From the NCBI GenBank assembly GCA_964035575.1, contig OZ037922.1, forward strand, positions 248,001-312,000: 64,000 nt of DNA, in the 5' to 3' direction. Position numbers and translations under genes: made by a program. Each line of letters starts with the position of its first letter. Within the stretch, counting starts at the first letter, position 1. The stretch comes from Rhynchopus sp. YZ270_cl-10 (lineage: Eukaryota; Euglenozoa; Diplonemea; Diplonemida; Diplonemidae). Shown piece by piece: positions 21,288 through 32,271 of the stretch. The notes beneath the pieces were generated by a model. That model searched no databases and was not told the DNA's origin. It was given only the letters and a program-made list of their open reading frames with translations.

Positions 21288-22450
21288 TTATTGCTGGACA
21301 CCTGCACCGTAACAGGCAGAACACACCAGCCTGCCGCTGTGGTGCCCTTGGTCCTCGGCTTCTATCGACACTTGCTGTCCTGTTTTTTTGGTTTTTTTTG
21401 ATGTTTTTGGGTGATTTATTTTTTGTACTCTATTCATCATATTGTATCAACAACCCACCAAGAGACTCTGTACAACAAAATGTTACCCAAAGAGAAAAAG
21501 AAAGAAAAAAAAAATGCTGTGACACAGTGTGACACACTTATCTTAAATTGTATTGCAGGGATGAGGCAATTCGGAAAGCTCCTCTGGCCTTTATTTGCCC
21601 TCATTTTGATAAATACACACTAGAAATACGCCCCCAAAAAACGTTCATTTAAATTTAGGACAAAACACATACCAACTATTAAAGACTTGCCATCAATCAC
21701 CCTCTTTGGCACATAAATGTCTGCCCCACCGTCTTCTGGGGAGACAAACCCGTACCCCTTGTCGTCCATCCACTTCGTCACCGTCGCGGTAAACTCACCT
21801 CGCGCGACCTTTTGTGGGTGCAACCTAGAGGGTTTCTGTACTACCACGTTGGCACCACCCCCACCCACCACCACCACCTTCTTTGGTACTGCAGCCACCA
21901 CCTTGACAGCAGGCGGCGGTGGTGGGGGTACCTGCGGCACGACCACTTCCTCCCTCGCCCTCTTCCTTGGCCTATCCCGCGGTGTGAAGCTGACCATATC
22001 CTCCGCATCCATCAGCCTCACCCCATGACCATGCAACCGGACGTTCCACCCCTGCAGCCCCAACCCGCCTCCTTCAAATCTGTCCACCACCACCCCCACA
22101 CCCCACTCCGTCGCAACAGTCGTGCCAGGTGGATGCGGGTCCGCTGCCTCCTCCTCCACATCACTGTCAGGTTCGTCCTCTTGGGTCCGCAAATAGGAAG
22201 GCGGCTGGACAACAGGAACGGTATGTGGAATGGAAGCGACCACCTGGGGTGAGTGGACGGGTGGGGGTGGGGCAAGGGGGACCACAGGGCGGGGGGCAGG
22301 GCGGACGACCTTAGCGGTTTGAGTGTGGGGTGGTGCTAGTGATGGTGTTGGTGTTGGTGTTGGGATAGCAGTGGATGCCATCATCGCCGTTGTCGTTGCC
22401 TGGCAGCATTCCGCGCTTCCAGCACGCTTCCCGCAGTCGCCACAGAACAT
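21288..22450 (-). CDS. Cold-shock-domain protein with N-terminal Cys motif
   Basis: Two exons (21673-22450 and 21288-21379) joined across a 293-base GTATGT...CAG intron in phase 1 give 289 residues. The ATG at 22450 opens MFCGDCGKRAGSAECC, a possible zinc-binding knuckle. A long low-complexity region rich in P, T and V follows. Around 110-160 is a compact stretch GTTVATEWGVGVVVDRF that looks like a small beta-barrel. A basic run PRKRAREE could be a nuclear signal. A cold-shock domain fills about 215-289, with TVTKWMDDKGYGFVSPEDGG carrying the KGYGFV RNP1-like motif; RNP2 reads ADIYVP instead of the usual DIFVH. The intron falls inside this domain and the second exon completes it, which is strong support for the splice. 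Expected role: RNA or single-strand DNA binding. Confidence 0.75.
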
Positions 22451-22535
22451 TGTTGCTGTTGTTGTTATTTCTCCCCTCCCCTCTGGGTTGTTGAGGTGTG
22501 TGGAGAGGGAGGGGAAGGGGGGAGATAAAAAGGAA

Positions 22536-22584
22536 GATGACTTAAAATACAGAGCCCTCTTCGTGAACAGTGCACCTAAAGTGC
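22536..22584 (-). repeat. Module F fragment split by a transposon
   Basis: AAAATACAGAGCCCTCTTCGTGAACAG begins a family F copy that is interrupted by the element at 22585. Lies about 90 bases upstream of the cold-shock gene start. Confidence 0.5.
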
Positions 22585-24593
22585 CAGGCCTGACGCTAAC
22601 TTTTCGATTTTTGGGAAATCGTGGGATGATGGTCGAATATGGGGGGGGGGGAAAGCTAAAAAAAAATTTTTCCGCGCCTGTTTTTTTTGACCTCACGCAA
22701 CACTCCACACCATTGACAAAAACACACGATTTTATTTTTTGAAAACTTGGTCAGCCCCGCCGCCAGGATTTTGGGTTTGAAAAAATTCTGTTGATGGTCA
22801 AAAAATATTTTTCGCGCTTCGCGCGAAAACCCCTGCAAAGCTCCTTCTCGTGGCCTCCGGCGGAGAGACGCATGTTCCCCAAGCCCGGTCAGAGTTCCTC
22901 CGAATCAGCGACATTTGCTCTTTCCCTGTGCATTGTACTCTTCGGTGGCCAGTGCAGGTGGCCGTCCAGAATCCGCATTGGGTGTCAGCCTTCTTATCGG
23001 TAAAGCAGCGGTCATGGTACCCAAAGGTTCCTGGCGAAGCCACGGTACGCAACATTTCTAAAAAATGTTCCCATAAAATGGAACTGCGTTGGTGGGATAC
23101 ATACTTGCGCCGCAGGCGCACGGTACGCAACTTTTTCCATCATGTCATCATGTCATCATGTCATCATGTCATCATGTCATCATGCCATCATGCCATCATG
23201 CCATCATGCCATCATGCCATCATGCCATCATGCCATCATGCCATCATGCCATCATGCCATCATGCCATCATGTCATCATGCCATCATGCCATCATGCCAT
23301 CATGCCATCATGCCATCATGCCATCATGCCATCATGCCATCATGCCATCATGCCATCATGCCATCATGCCATCATGCCATCATGCCATCATGCCATCATG
23401 CCATCATGCCATCATGCCATCATGCCATCATGCCATCATGCCATCATGCCATCATGCCATCATGCCATCATGCCATCATGCCATCATGCCATCATGCCAT
23501 CATGCCATCATGCCATCATGCCATCATGCCATCATGCCATCATGCCATCATGCCATCATGCCATCATGCCATCATGCCATCATGCCATCATGCCATCATG
23601 CCATCATGCCATCATGCCATCATGCCATCATGCCATCATGCCATCATGCCATCATGCCATCATGCCATCATGTCATCATGCCATCATGCCATCATGCCAT
23701 CATGCCATCATGCCATCATGCCATCATGCCATCATGCCATCATGCCATCATGCCATCATGCCATCATGCCATCATGCCATCATGCCATCATGCCATCATG
23801 CCATCATGCCATCATGCCATCATGTCATCATGCCATCATGCCATCATGCCATCATGCCATCATGCCATCATGCCATCATGCCATCATGCCATCATGCCAT
23901 CATGCCATCATGCCATCATGCCATCATGCCATCATGCCATCATGCCATCATGCCATCATGCCATCATGCCATCATGCCATCATGCCATCATGCCATCATG
24001 CCATCATGCCATCATGCCATCATGCCATCATGCCATCATGCCATCATGCCATCATGCCATCATGCCATCATGCCATCATGCCATCATGCCATCATGCCAT
24101 CATGCCATCATGCCATCATGCCATCATGCCATCATGCCATCATGCCATCATGCCATCATGCCATCATGCCATCATGCCATCATGCCATCATGCCATCATG
24201 CCATCATGCCATCATGCCATCATGCCATCATGCCATCATGCCATCATGCCATCATGCCATCATGCCATCATGCCATCATGCCATCATGCCATCATGCCAT
24301 CATGCCATCATGCCATCATGCCATCATGCCATCATGCCATCATGCCATCATGCCATCATGCCATCATGCCATCATGCCATCATGCCATCATGCACTCCAC
24401 GTGGGATGATGGTGGCGGAAAAAAAAAATCTCCGTGTGGGAGGATGGCCTGCAAACAACACAGAAAAAAAAAAATTTTTTTTTTTGAAAAAAAATGGGTA
24501 TTTTTGGTGGGTTGATGGTGGGATGATGGTTTATGGTAGGGGGGGGAAAGCCATTTTCGGTGGGTTGATGGTTGATGGTTAGCGTCAGGCCTG
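22585..24593. mobile_element. Non-autonomous TIR element with 9-bp duplication, carrying an octamer array
   Basis: Inverted ends CAGGCCTGACGCTAAC (22585-22600) and GTTAGCGTCAGGCCTG (to 24593) are perfect. A perfect 9-bp duplication CTAAAGTGC flanks them (22576-22584 and 24594-24602). A 9-bp duplication points to the Mutator-like group, though the CAGG end also recalls hAT. No transposase is present. The interior holds a GCGAAGCCACGGTACGCAAC segment also seen at 39032 and 39158, and the octamer array at 23137. A partial relative starts at 38659. Confidence 0.8.
23137..24392. repeat. Octamer minisatellite (CATCATGC), about 157 units
   Basis: About 1256 bp of an 8-bp unit. Most units read ATCATGCC; a minority read ATCATGTC, clustered at the left end and scattered singly at about 23273, 23672 and 23825. 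Because 8 is not a multiple of 3, all three plus frames read the same eight-residue peptide (HHAIMPSC) and none has a stop, so long open frames here are not evidence of a gene. Confidence 0.95.
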
Positions 24594-24831
24594 CTAAAGT
24601 GCTGAGGTGTGGAGGGGGGGGGGGGGGACCTCTAAGATACATGGGTGTTCCGTATTCCGGGGGTTTTCGGGGGGAAATCCTTTTTATTTTTTTTTGCCTG
24701 CGTCGCCATTTTTCATTTTTTGCTCTGCAAAAAAAGGGTTCGTTAGAAGCTGGGTGTGAGAAGATTTTTACACCGTACCCAAAAATTTTGCCTGCGGCGC
24801 CATTTATATTTTTGCTCCGCAAACAGAGAAG

Positions 24832-24890
24832 TGCAAACGCAAGCACTGGTGCCACGGGTTATCGAACCCCAGAGAGCACTTCATTGGCAT
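24832..24890 (-). repeat. Module E copy, divergent
   Basis: GTGCAAACGCAAGCACTGGTGCCAC followed by GGGTTATCGAACCCC. Keeps the GTGC/GCAC stem and the T-arm-like hairpin with a different connecting part. Confidence 0.5.
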
Positions 24891-25708
24891 GCGCACGGTT
24901 ACCACGAGGGAGGGTGTATGCAGGTACATAATCACTGCCCCATCCAAATAATATTCCCAACGTCTTGGGGATCCCCTTGCATTTTGCAGCCAAAAATGCA
25001 ACTAGACCAAAGCTGCAAAAAGTTCCGCGCGCGTGTAGCGCGCCCGGGTTTGGGACCCCTTTTTGAATTTCGAGGGGCGGTTAAAGTGGGCCCAGAATCA
25101 CAGTTCTGACACTCATTTAGCATTGTGAGCAACTCACAAGCGGTAGTGACCAAAATTTGTATCAATCAAGAACTCGTCCATTTTCTCGAAATGACCCCAC
25201 TACAGTCAGTCCAGGAGGGTAGAGCTCGGAAAGCCCGAAAAAGGGCAAAAAAAAAACCCCCCACCCAAAAAAAGGGGAAAAAAACGGGAACATAAATCCA
25301 GAATTTGCTGTTTTTTCCGGAGAGAGCAGAACCCTGATTTTTTTTTTTTTTTCAAAGCAGTTCTCATCACCCTCAGCAAAGTGGTGATGCAGAAAAAAAA
25401 AAAAATGTTGAGAAATAACTCTCTCCATTTCATTTTTTTTTTTTCCCCAACCCGACAACAAAGATAAAGCGTGAAGACAATAGATAAAAGCAAAGAAGAA
25501 GTAATTTTAGGTTTTGTGAGGCACTCAGCGAGTGTGCCGGCTCTGTGGCGTCACGGAGCCACCAACACTCCCCAGTCATTTTTCCTGAGCATCCAGGAAA
25601 ACTCGCAGTAAGCGACTAGGATGGGACTAGGGAGTGCAGGATTTTTGCTGCTAAAGTAGATAAAGCGTTCAAGACCAAGTCCTGGTACGCACTGAAAACA
25701 CAACATTG
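24891..25708. other. Unannotated spacer
   Basis: Mixed composition with long homopolymer runs. Nothing recognised. Confidence 0.4.
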
Positions 25709-25918
25709 GTTCCGGTCCACTAAGGCCAGCTAAGCCCTACGCATGGAACACACTGAAGCATTGAAGCAAAGAAGGTTGAAAGGAGGTTGGTTCCGGCCCA
25801 CTAAGGCCAGCTAAGCCCTGCGCATGGAACACACTGAAGCACTGAAGCAAAGAAGGTTGAAAGGAGGTTGGTTCACTAAGGCCAACTACGGACCCTACGC
25901 ATGGAACACTGAAGCAAA
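25709..25918. repeat. Three-unit tandem repeat, about 80 bp
   Basis: Units start GGTTCCGGTCCACTAAGGCC at 25709, GGTTCCGGCCC at 25790, and a shortened GGTTCACTAAGGCC at 25870. Located 150-360 bases beyond the stop of the leucine-rich-repeat gene, perhaps in its 3' UTR. Confidence 0.75.
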
Positions 25919-26074
25919 AGACACAAAATCGGGAGGGAGGGAGGGAAACGAAAAAATTTTTCTTCACAGTAACAAAGTGTGAGGAAGAAGAAAAGAAAGC
26001 GAATAAAAACGAAAAAAACAATCTCACCTCTGTTAGTGGATAGCGCACTCTGAAAGGTAGGCGTGTCTCCGTCG

Positions 26075-27430
26075 TCATTGTGCGTGTCTCTGTCGCCTCT
26101 GGCTTTGCTCGGGAGATTCGTCTCTGCTTCGTTTCGGACGTGCTTCAACCACAAGCCCACCCAGCGCGCCATTCCTCACATCGTTGGACACAACACTGCT
26201 GCAGCCGGAAAGGTAAATGCTCGTCAACGAAGTGCAGCCTCCAGCAAAACCCAAATTTCCCATAGACACAGAAATCTTCGTCACGTTGCTGAGTGGTGAC
26301 AAATCCAGGGTCGTTAAGCTGCTGCAGTTCTGAAGGAAGCGACCAACTTCCGTCACATTGGTGAGTGGAGACAAATCCAGGGTCGTTAAGCTCCTGCAGT
26401 TGGCAAGGAAGCCCGTACCAACCCGTATCACATTGCTGAGTGGAGATAAGTCCAGAGTCGTTAAGCTGTTGCATCCGTCAAGAAAGTTTTCATCAATCTG
26501 CGTAATCCTGCTGAGTGGCGACAACTCGAGGGTCGTTAAGCTGCTGCAGCTCGCAAGGAAGCACTCACCAACCTGCACCACATTGCTGAGTGGAGATAAA
26601 GTGAGGGTCGTTAAGCTCTCGCATCCGTTAAGAAAGTTGTCATCAATCTGCGTAATCCTGCTGAGTGGCGACAACTCGAGGGTCGTTAAGCTGCTGCAGC
26701 TCGCAAGGAAGCACGCACCGACCTGCACCACATTGCTGAGTGGCGACAAATCCAGGGTCGTTAAGCTGCTGCAGCTCGCAAGGAAGCACGCACCGACCTG
26801 CACCACATTGCTGAGTGGCGACAAATCCAGGGTCGTTAAGCTGCTGCATCCGTTAAGAAAGTTTTCATCAAGCTGCGTAATCCTGCTGAGTGGCGACAAA
26901 TCCAGGGTCGTTAAGCTGCTGCATTTGTAAAGGAATGCCGCACCAACCTGCGTCACATTGCTCAACCCAGAGAGGTTGATACTTGTTAACGAGGTGCAGT
27001 ATGACAGGAAGCTGCCTCCGATGTGAGTCACAATGGACTCAGCACTGAGATCAAGTCTCGTCAACGAAGTGCGTCCCAAGAACCTAAACGGAATGACAGT
27101 CGCAACCTCCGCCTGCAGAAGCAAACACGCCACCTCAGGATCCTTCACACTCTTCAACTTCTCGGCTGTGATGTCGGTCACACCCAACGCATGAAGCTCT
27201 GCAATGGCTTGTTGCTTCTTCGTCTTCGTGAGGATGATTGTGTCACCAGCACTCAGCTGCGTCAAGTCCGCTCCTTCTCCCATCGCTTCGCCTCCAAAAC
27301 TCATGCAAAAGCCGTCTTCAGGCAACCCCACTGCAGACGCCACCTTCCGCCGCAAGACCTCCACTGTGTCATCTGCACCCACCTCGACTGTGTGCTGATT
27401 CGCTCTGAAATCCTCGAAGTGCACGTCCAT
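26075..27430 (-). CDS. Ubiquitin-like domain plus leucine-rich repeats
   Basis: A single open frame of 451 residues. Residues 1-70 have ubiquitin-like spacing: HTVEVGADDTVEVLRRKVA, then LPEDGFCMSFGGEAM, then LTQLSAGDTIILT. A helical linker to about 115 is followed by roughly thirteen leucine-rich repeats of 23-24 residues with the theme SSLTTLDLSPLSNVVQVGxxFL, typical of the BspA-like class. The last repeat ends LTSIYLSGCSSV, followed by a basic, polar C-terminus (RPKRSRDESPEQ). No signal peptide or membrane helix, so it is probably intracellular. Several neighbouring repeats are nearly identical at DNA level, implying recent unit duplication. On the sense strand CACACAG lies about 30 bases before the ATG, a possible leader acceptor. 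Partners are unknown; a protein-interaction scaffold is inferred. Confidence 0.8.
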   Translation of the reverse strand: MDVHFEDFRANQHTVEVGADDTVEVLRRKVASAVGLPEDGFCMSFGGEAMGEGADLTQLSAGDTIILTKTKKQQAIAELHALGVTDITAEKLKSVKDPEVACLLLQAEVATVIPFRFLGRTSLTRLDLSAESIVTHIGGSFLSYCTSLTSINLSGLSNVTQVGAAFLYKCSSLTTLDLSPLSRITQLDENFLNGCSSLTTLDLSPLSNVVQVGACFLASCSSLTTLDLSPLSNVVQVGACFLASCSSLTTLELSPLSRITQIDDNFLNGCESLTTLTLSPLSNVVQVGECFLASCSSLTTLELSPLSRITQIDENFLDGCNSLTTLDLSPLSNVIRVGTGFLANCRSLTTLDLSPLTNVTEVGRFLQNCSSLTTLDLSPLSNVTKISVSMGNLGFAGGCTSLTSIYLSGCSSVVSNDVRNGALGGLVVEARPKRSRDESPEQSQRRQRHAQ

Positions 27431-27734
27431 TTGTTTGTTGTGGTTTTGTGTTCTGATCTCTGTGTGTGATATGGGGTGAGGAGGACAACAAGCCTGCCGT
27501 CGCTTTCAAGAACCTCGCCCAACAACACTGTGGGGATTGTGATCGGTTGTGTGCACTTGTGTGTCGAACGTATGACTAACATAGGCACAGTTCAGGTGAA
27601 ATAAGGGCCAGGTGTGCCGGTTGGTTAGGGGTAACGGTACATATCATCCTCATAAATAAGGCAACAACGGAACACCGAAATGACAACCCCGTAAACGTTG
27701 TCTCAGCACACATCCAAGGATATACAACACAACG

Positions 27735-28148
27735 ATGTCCACTGTCCCTCTCCCCGACCCACAACCCCCGACTTCAGATCTCACCTCTCCATCCCCTCTC
27801 CCTGAACCAGCGCCCTTCACAGACGTTCCCTCCTCACGAAAGCAAACCCACCTTCTCCTGCCCCTCTCACGCACCGTTACCTACCCCGTTCTGCACAAGA
27901 AACCCGCACAGCCTACGCTGTCTCTACCCACCCCACGCAAGGAAGAACGCCAAAGGTGCTCTCGTGCTGCAACCACAGCGAGGTGCCAGACAAACCCCAC
28001 CGCCAGACACAGCTTCCCCTCCCATCATCACCACAAACGATCGAGGGAAGCGCCACACCCAAACCCCCCCCCACACTCACAACACTGTGCACCTCCACCT
28101 CCCACACCCAAGGACGGTCCCTCCCTTCCACCCCCTTGTACGAAATAA
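27735..28148 (+). CDS. Doubtful proline-rich frame
   Basis: An ATG-started 137-residue frame, very rich in P, S and H, in a C-rich stretch between two minus-strand genes. No domain, no homologue recognised, and the opposite strand is equally open in places. Composition alone can explain it. It would be the only gene here on this strand away from the right edge. Confidence 0.15.
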   Translation: MSTVPLPDPQPPTSDLTSPSPLPEPAPFTDVPSSRKQTHLLLPLSRTVTYPVLHKKPAQPTLSLPTPRKEERQRCSRAATTARCQTNPTARHSFPSHHHHKRSREAPHPNPPPHSQHCAPPPPTPKDGPSLPPPCTK

Positions 28149-28492
28149 TGGGGAAAAGGGGCTGAAGCGGGTGGGGGTTACTTTTTTTTTTCCTTTCATT
28201 TTCCTTTCCAACAAAACATCTACTGACGGCGCAGTCCACACCGCTCTCTCTTTGTGATCTGCATTGTGTGTCTCCACACCGCCACCCTGTATGCCATTTC
28301 CCCTCTCTTCTGCTTCTTACCCACGCACTGCTGCATACTGAACTGCCAAGTGGCCAGCCCTAAGGCATAGGTACCCTAAGGATGATATACACAGTTCTTT
28401 GAGTCTACCCGGTCTGCAAAAAAAGTGGTCAAAAAAAAAAAAAGTTTTTTCACCTCCGGCAAAAATGTCCCGGAAAAACCGCTGCATCATTT

Positions 28493-29296
28493 TTAGTTAT
28501 CATTCACCTCGATCAGATCTTCCCGCATCGTATAAAACACTACACTGGTCCGGTAGTCTTTTGTTATGTTCTTTTCGAGGGGTGGGAAGAAGGTGGATGT
28601 CTCGCAGGGGATCTCATGACGCCAGGATGTCACCGCTGCACCGTCGAAGCACGCGAGCGATCGTTCCGGGAGGAGCACCAACGCTTCGTGCCCGCCAAGA
28701 CGCGAGAAGCGGAGCACCGCAGGGCTTTCAAGGGAGAGCACTGCAAAGGCGTTGCCCTGCCATTTGGGGTCGTTGTGGAGGAGGGTGCCACCTTCTGCTT
28801 CGTATTCGTTCATCCGAAAGGAGTTGGGTGGTTCCGCAAAGACACCTGCCTCATAGATCTGCGCACATTGCCGTAAACACCGTGGAGCATGCATCACCGC
28901 AACGCTGTCAATGTATTCCTTATCGTTTTCTAGAAGCGACACCCGAGTAGTCCCTTGATGCGTCGATTTACCGTAGAAATTCAAAAAATGACGAAGTGGC
29001 TTTTTATTCGCAGAGCGATACCCTCCCCATCGTACCGCATGCTTCGACGCAGCGAACCCTTGCACTTCGTCACTCAAAAACGCAGCCTCGCTTCGACTAA
29101 CAAAATCACGGAAGACCTTCGCACCCTGCAGCACCTCCCCACTTACATGATGTACACAGGATGCATCGGGGGTCAGCGTAAGAGCAGGGGGAGGGCCCAC
29201 ACCGAACTTCTCCCGTTGTACTGGCCTGCGGATGTCTTCGATGCTGACCAAGAGGGGTTTGGTTAGCGAAACCAGAAGGCCGCGGGTGGGAAGCAT
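28493..29296 (-). CDS. AlkB-type 2-oxoglutarate/Fe(II) dioxygenase
   Basis: A single open frame of 267 residues from an ATG at 29296. The core fits the AlkB family: GAKVFRDFVSRSEAAFL near 58-74 as the usual first helix, MNEYEAEGGTLLHNDPK at 162-178 with the iron ligands H174 and D176, SWRHEIP with the third ligand H227, and DYRTSVVFY with R249 as 2-oxoglutarate-binding Arg. The H-x-D ... H ... R order and spacing are intact, so catalysis is plausible. Family members repair alkylated DNA/RNA or modify RNA and protein; the sequence does not tell which. No targeting signal is obvious. A CAG 37 bases upstream of the ATG could be a leader acceptor. The residues before about 45 match no domain. Confidence 0.8.
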   Translation of the reverse strand: MLPTRGLLVSLTKPLLVSIEDIRRPVQREKFGVGPPPALTLTPDASCVHHVSGEVLQGAKVFRDFVSRSEAAFLSDEVQGFAASKHAVRWGGYRSANKKPLRHFLNFYGKSTHQGTTRVSLLENDKEYIDSVAVMHAPRCLRQCAQIYEAGVFAEPPNSFRMNEYEAEGGTLLHNDPKWQGNAFAVLSLESPAVLRFSRLGGHEALVLLPERSLACFDGAAVTSWRHEIPCETSTFFPPLEKNITKDYRTSVVFYTMREDLIEVNDN

Positions 29297-30325
29297 TTCT
29301 TACTCGCTCTCTGTTGTGTTGATGCGTGATCTGCACATGATGCAGGATCCGGTTCACAGTAACATCGATGGTGGAACCCGTGTGCGCATGGTATACGCGT
29401 AGACGCTTTCGGCACCAATGAAGGAACCTACTCACAGGGTGCCATTACCATCGTTGATAGAGTGGTCTTGATGTAAGATGTTTGACCCACAGCCAACGCT
29501 ATGACATTACGCCATCACGAAAAACCGTGGCACCTTACAACTTAAGCTCTGGATCAAAAGAGCAGGTGACCCTCTGCCAAGAGAAGCTATAATAGAGCAC
29601 AATCCCTGAGGCGCTAATCCGGTCGGGGGGAAAAAAATAATAGGGAAAGAGAAAGGAGCGAAAGAGGAGAGCAAACAAAAAATCTTTTTTTTAAATAATT
29701 TTTCTTTTATTTCTGTCCAGTAGGTCGGTACCCTTTTGAGTCTTTTTTTTTTTTGGGGGGGTATTTTTTGAAGTATCGCTTGTGGGCTTTGTGTTTATAA
29801 CACAGGGGTGCTTCAAAAAGGGTCAAAAGGGGGTCATATTTTGGGGGTCAATAATCTTGGCGGGGCTATGGGGTGAAGAGAGGGAGAGTTTTCAGCTTCA
29901 CCTGAGACGCTCTTTTTTTCAATAAAAAAAAGACTTTTCAGCGAAACATACATTTCACATACTTTCCTTATCAAAAGAAGAGAAAGTACACAACGGACAG
30001 TATATTAAAAAAAAAAAACGTGAGATGCAAAGGGAACCACAAAGAAGAATCATCATTTTCAAAAAAAATGACACACACACAAAAAAAGGGGTGGTAAATA
30101 AATACTACTCCCAATGAAGTATATCGTGGATATCTCGCTGAATGTATGAATTTGCGAGAAATATTTTTTGCTTTCTTTTTAAAGTACAAAGACAAAAACA
30201 TCATCAAAGTAAGCACTCGGTTACTTTGTCATGACCCCCTCCCACCCCACCCGCAGAACAGTCGCAACAACCACGTCGAGATTTTTTTTCGCGCAGTGAA
30301 ACAGTGTGGATCAACAGGACAAGCC
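29297..30325. other. Unannotated spacer
   Basis: AT-rich with homopolymer runs and no module that I recognise. It includes the downstream region of the LIM gene. Confidence 0.5.
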
Positions 30326-31087
30326 TCAACGCCCGTCGACAGGCTTGTAGGATCCACCACACTTCATGCAGATTGGCTTGTCACCTTCGTCGTGGAATTT
30401 GTCATTGTCACGCATGCCGTCGCCACACTTCGCGCACTGTATAAGGGTTTGTAAGTTTGTTTTGTTTTGTTTTTGAAAACTTGGTTAGTGTAGCCACCCT
30501 AGAGTGTGCTCCACTATAGTTTTTGTTTTTTTGTTTTTGTTTGTCACTGTATAGGAAAGAACGCGTATTTGGTACTTATTTCTCCCTTATTTTGATTTTT
30601 TTTGTGGCTTGAATAAGCGCTGCTTTGGCCTTCATGTGAAGGAAACGACGATGCATTGATATCATAGCCATACCTTGAAGCACGTGAGATGGAATTTGAT
30701 GATCTTGCCCTTCCATGGCACCTCCTTGCACTGCCCCTTCACCTCCTTCTGGCAGTTGAAGCAGTGCGCCGCAATGTGGTTGTTGAACTCCTTCGTGGGC
30801 TTCACCTTGTAGCCCCCACGGACGGTCGTCTTCGCCTGCTGGTCGAGGTACGACATCGAGCACGCTGCGTGCATTGGACGGTCCACGCCGTCCTTGCATT
30901 TGTGGATCGCAAAGATACGCTCGCCGCTTGCGTCCAGCTCAAACTCCTTTGCACAGTTGTAGCACCGGAAGCAGTGCACATGCCAGTCATAGTCAAGGGC
31001 CTCCATAATCTTTTCACCCTCATCGAACTCAAGATGGCATCCATTACATCTGTCTGTGCCCTGGTCAAATGCGTTAACAGTCGCCAT
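30326..31087 (-). CDS. Two-LIM-domain protein
   Basis: Two exons, 30674-31087 and 30326-30436, joined in phase 0 across a 237-base GTATGG...CAG intron, give 174 residues. LIM 1 has C14, C17, H36, C39, C42 and C45 with later ligands in HKCKDG and HAAC. LIM 2 has C109, C112, H133, C136, C139, C142, C161 and C164. The intron separates C136 from C139, so the splice is needed to complete the zinc site, which strongly supports it. LIM domains are zinc-binding protein-interaction modules often tied to the cytoskeleton. No other domain is present; the protein resembles short LIM-only or CRP-like proteins. A T-rich tract and CAG 25-30 bases before the ATG could be a leader acceptor. The intron carries a family A module. 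Confidence 0.85.
30475..30518 (-). repeat. Module A copy inside the LIM intron
   Basis: Ends about 40 bases before the acceptor. Sense strand gives CTACACTAACCAAG, close to an ideal branch-point context. Confidence 0.75.
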
Positions 31088-31167
31088 TTTTAGTGTGTCT
31101 TTCGACGCGTGTCTTTCTGGAAAAGTTGAAGAAAAAAAAAAAATACATCAGGCACTCCGCTAGGTAC

Positions 31168-31197
31168 TAAAGTTCTGTTGATTGTCAACAGAACTTT
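31168..31197. repeat. Perfect 13-bp inverted repeat
   Basis: AAAGTTCTGTTGA, a three-base loop, then the exact complement. About 80 bases upstream of the LIM start. Could be a foldback remnant or an RNA hairpin. Confidence 0.6.
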
Positions 31198-31704
31198 TTG
31201 AAAATGGGGAAAAAAAGAAAAAAAAAAAAAGTTCTGCTAAGTGGTTCAGACCCGTTCTACCTGTCAAAAAAGCTCAGGAGAAGAAGATATGGAGAGGTGA
31301 GTGCTCAAACGTCCCAAAAAAGTCAAAATCGGGCGTTGGTAAAAAAAAAAGTTGCGTACCGTGCGCCTGCGGCGCAAGCATGTACCCCACCAACGTGGAC
31401 CATCAACAGAATATTTTCAAAATCGGAAATCCTAGCGGAGAGCCTGAAATACATTCATAAAAAAAAAAAAAAAAAAAAAAAAAACTTGAAAAGTGTGTTG
31501 GGCAAGGCTATACAGTTGGAAGAGTGTGAGTACAACAGATGCAGGCAGCAGGTCTGAGCAAGCCAACTGCAGGGCTAGGCGACCATCAAGAGGAGAAAAG
31601 ATGGAGAGTGAAAGAGAGAGAGGAGGGAAGCGTTTTTTTCGTTTTAAAAAAAGTAAATCGACGTAGCACACAATGAAAGAATGCACCCACAAAAAAATAA
31701 AAAT

Positions 31705-31778
31705 GGTAAGTTGCTGATGCAGGCACACCTCCCGTTGACCTACATATATATGCCGGCTATCTGGATGAAAACACAAAA
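31705..31778 (-). repeat. Module D copy
   Basis: Divergent copy: GATGCAGGCACACCTCCC, then TATATATGCCGGCTATCTGGATG. The CCGG(A)T core is altered but the spacing is kept. Confidence 0.55.
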
Positions 31779-32192
31779 CACACATACACACACAAAGGAC
31801 AAGGGTTCTGCGCACACAAAAGAAGAAGAAAATTATCAGAATGAACTGAGCCTCTCTGTGCATAGTCTCCTTGCACAAAAAAAAATGGGTTTTTTGAAGA
31901 AACCCAGATGACAACAAAAGAGAGCTTTACCACCCGACCCCACCCTCAAATCCCAAACTATAAGAAAAAGAAACTAAAAAATGAAATAAAATAAAACCTT
32001 GAACACATGCTACCCACTACCCACACTGGGGGGAAAAACACACACACATTTTATTTTAAAATTGACGTTTCTAACTGACTTCCGCACATACAAGGTATGG
32101 GAAAAAAATGTGGAGGAAAAAAAGGGAGGGGGGAGGAAAGCTGGAAACTGTGTTCTTCTCGTGAAACACATCTGAATAAGTATGAAAAATAA

Positions 32193-32271
32193 AGTGAAGT
32201 TGATAGTGCAAAAACGCCTCTGGGACGCAAGGCACTGACACTCCGCGGGGTTATCGAACCCCCGGAGTGTT
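32193..32271 (-). repeat. Module E copy, full length
   Basis: Family E: GAAGTTGATAGTGC, a GC-rich loop CGCCTCTGGGACGC, GGCACTG closing the GTGC/GCAC stem, then a long hairpin CACTCCGCGGGG around TTATCGA. On the sense strand the last part reads GGGGTTCGATAACCCC, like a tRNA T arm. Confidence 0.7.

Noticed and set aside
22850-24582. Long plus-strand open frames over the octamer array
   Set aside because: An octamer without stops is open in every plus frame by arithmetic; the flanks have no coding character.
32240-32271. tRNA gene at the TTCGATA hairpin of family E
   Set aside because: The loop and stem lengths do not fit a T arm exactly and there is no acceptor stem, D arm or anticodon arm.
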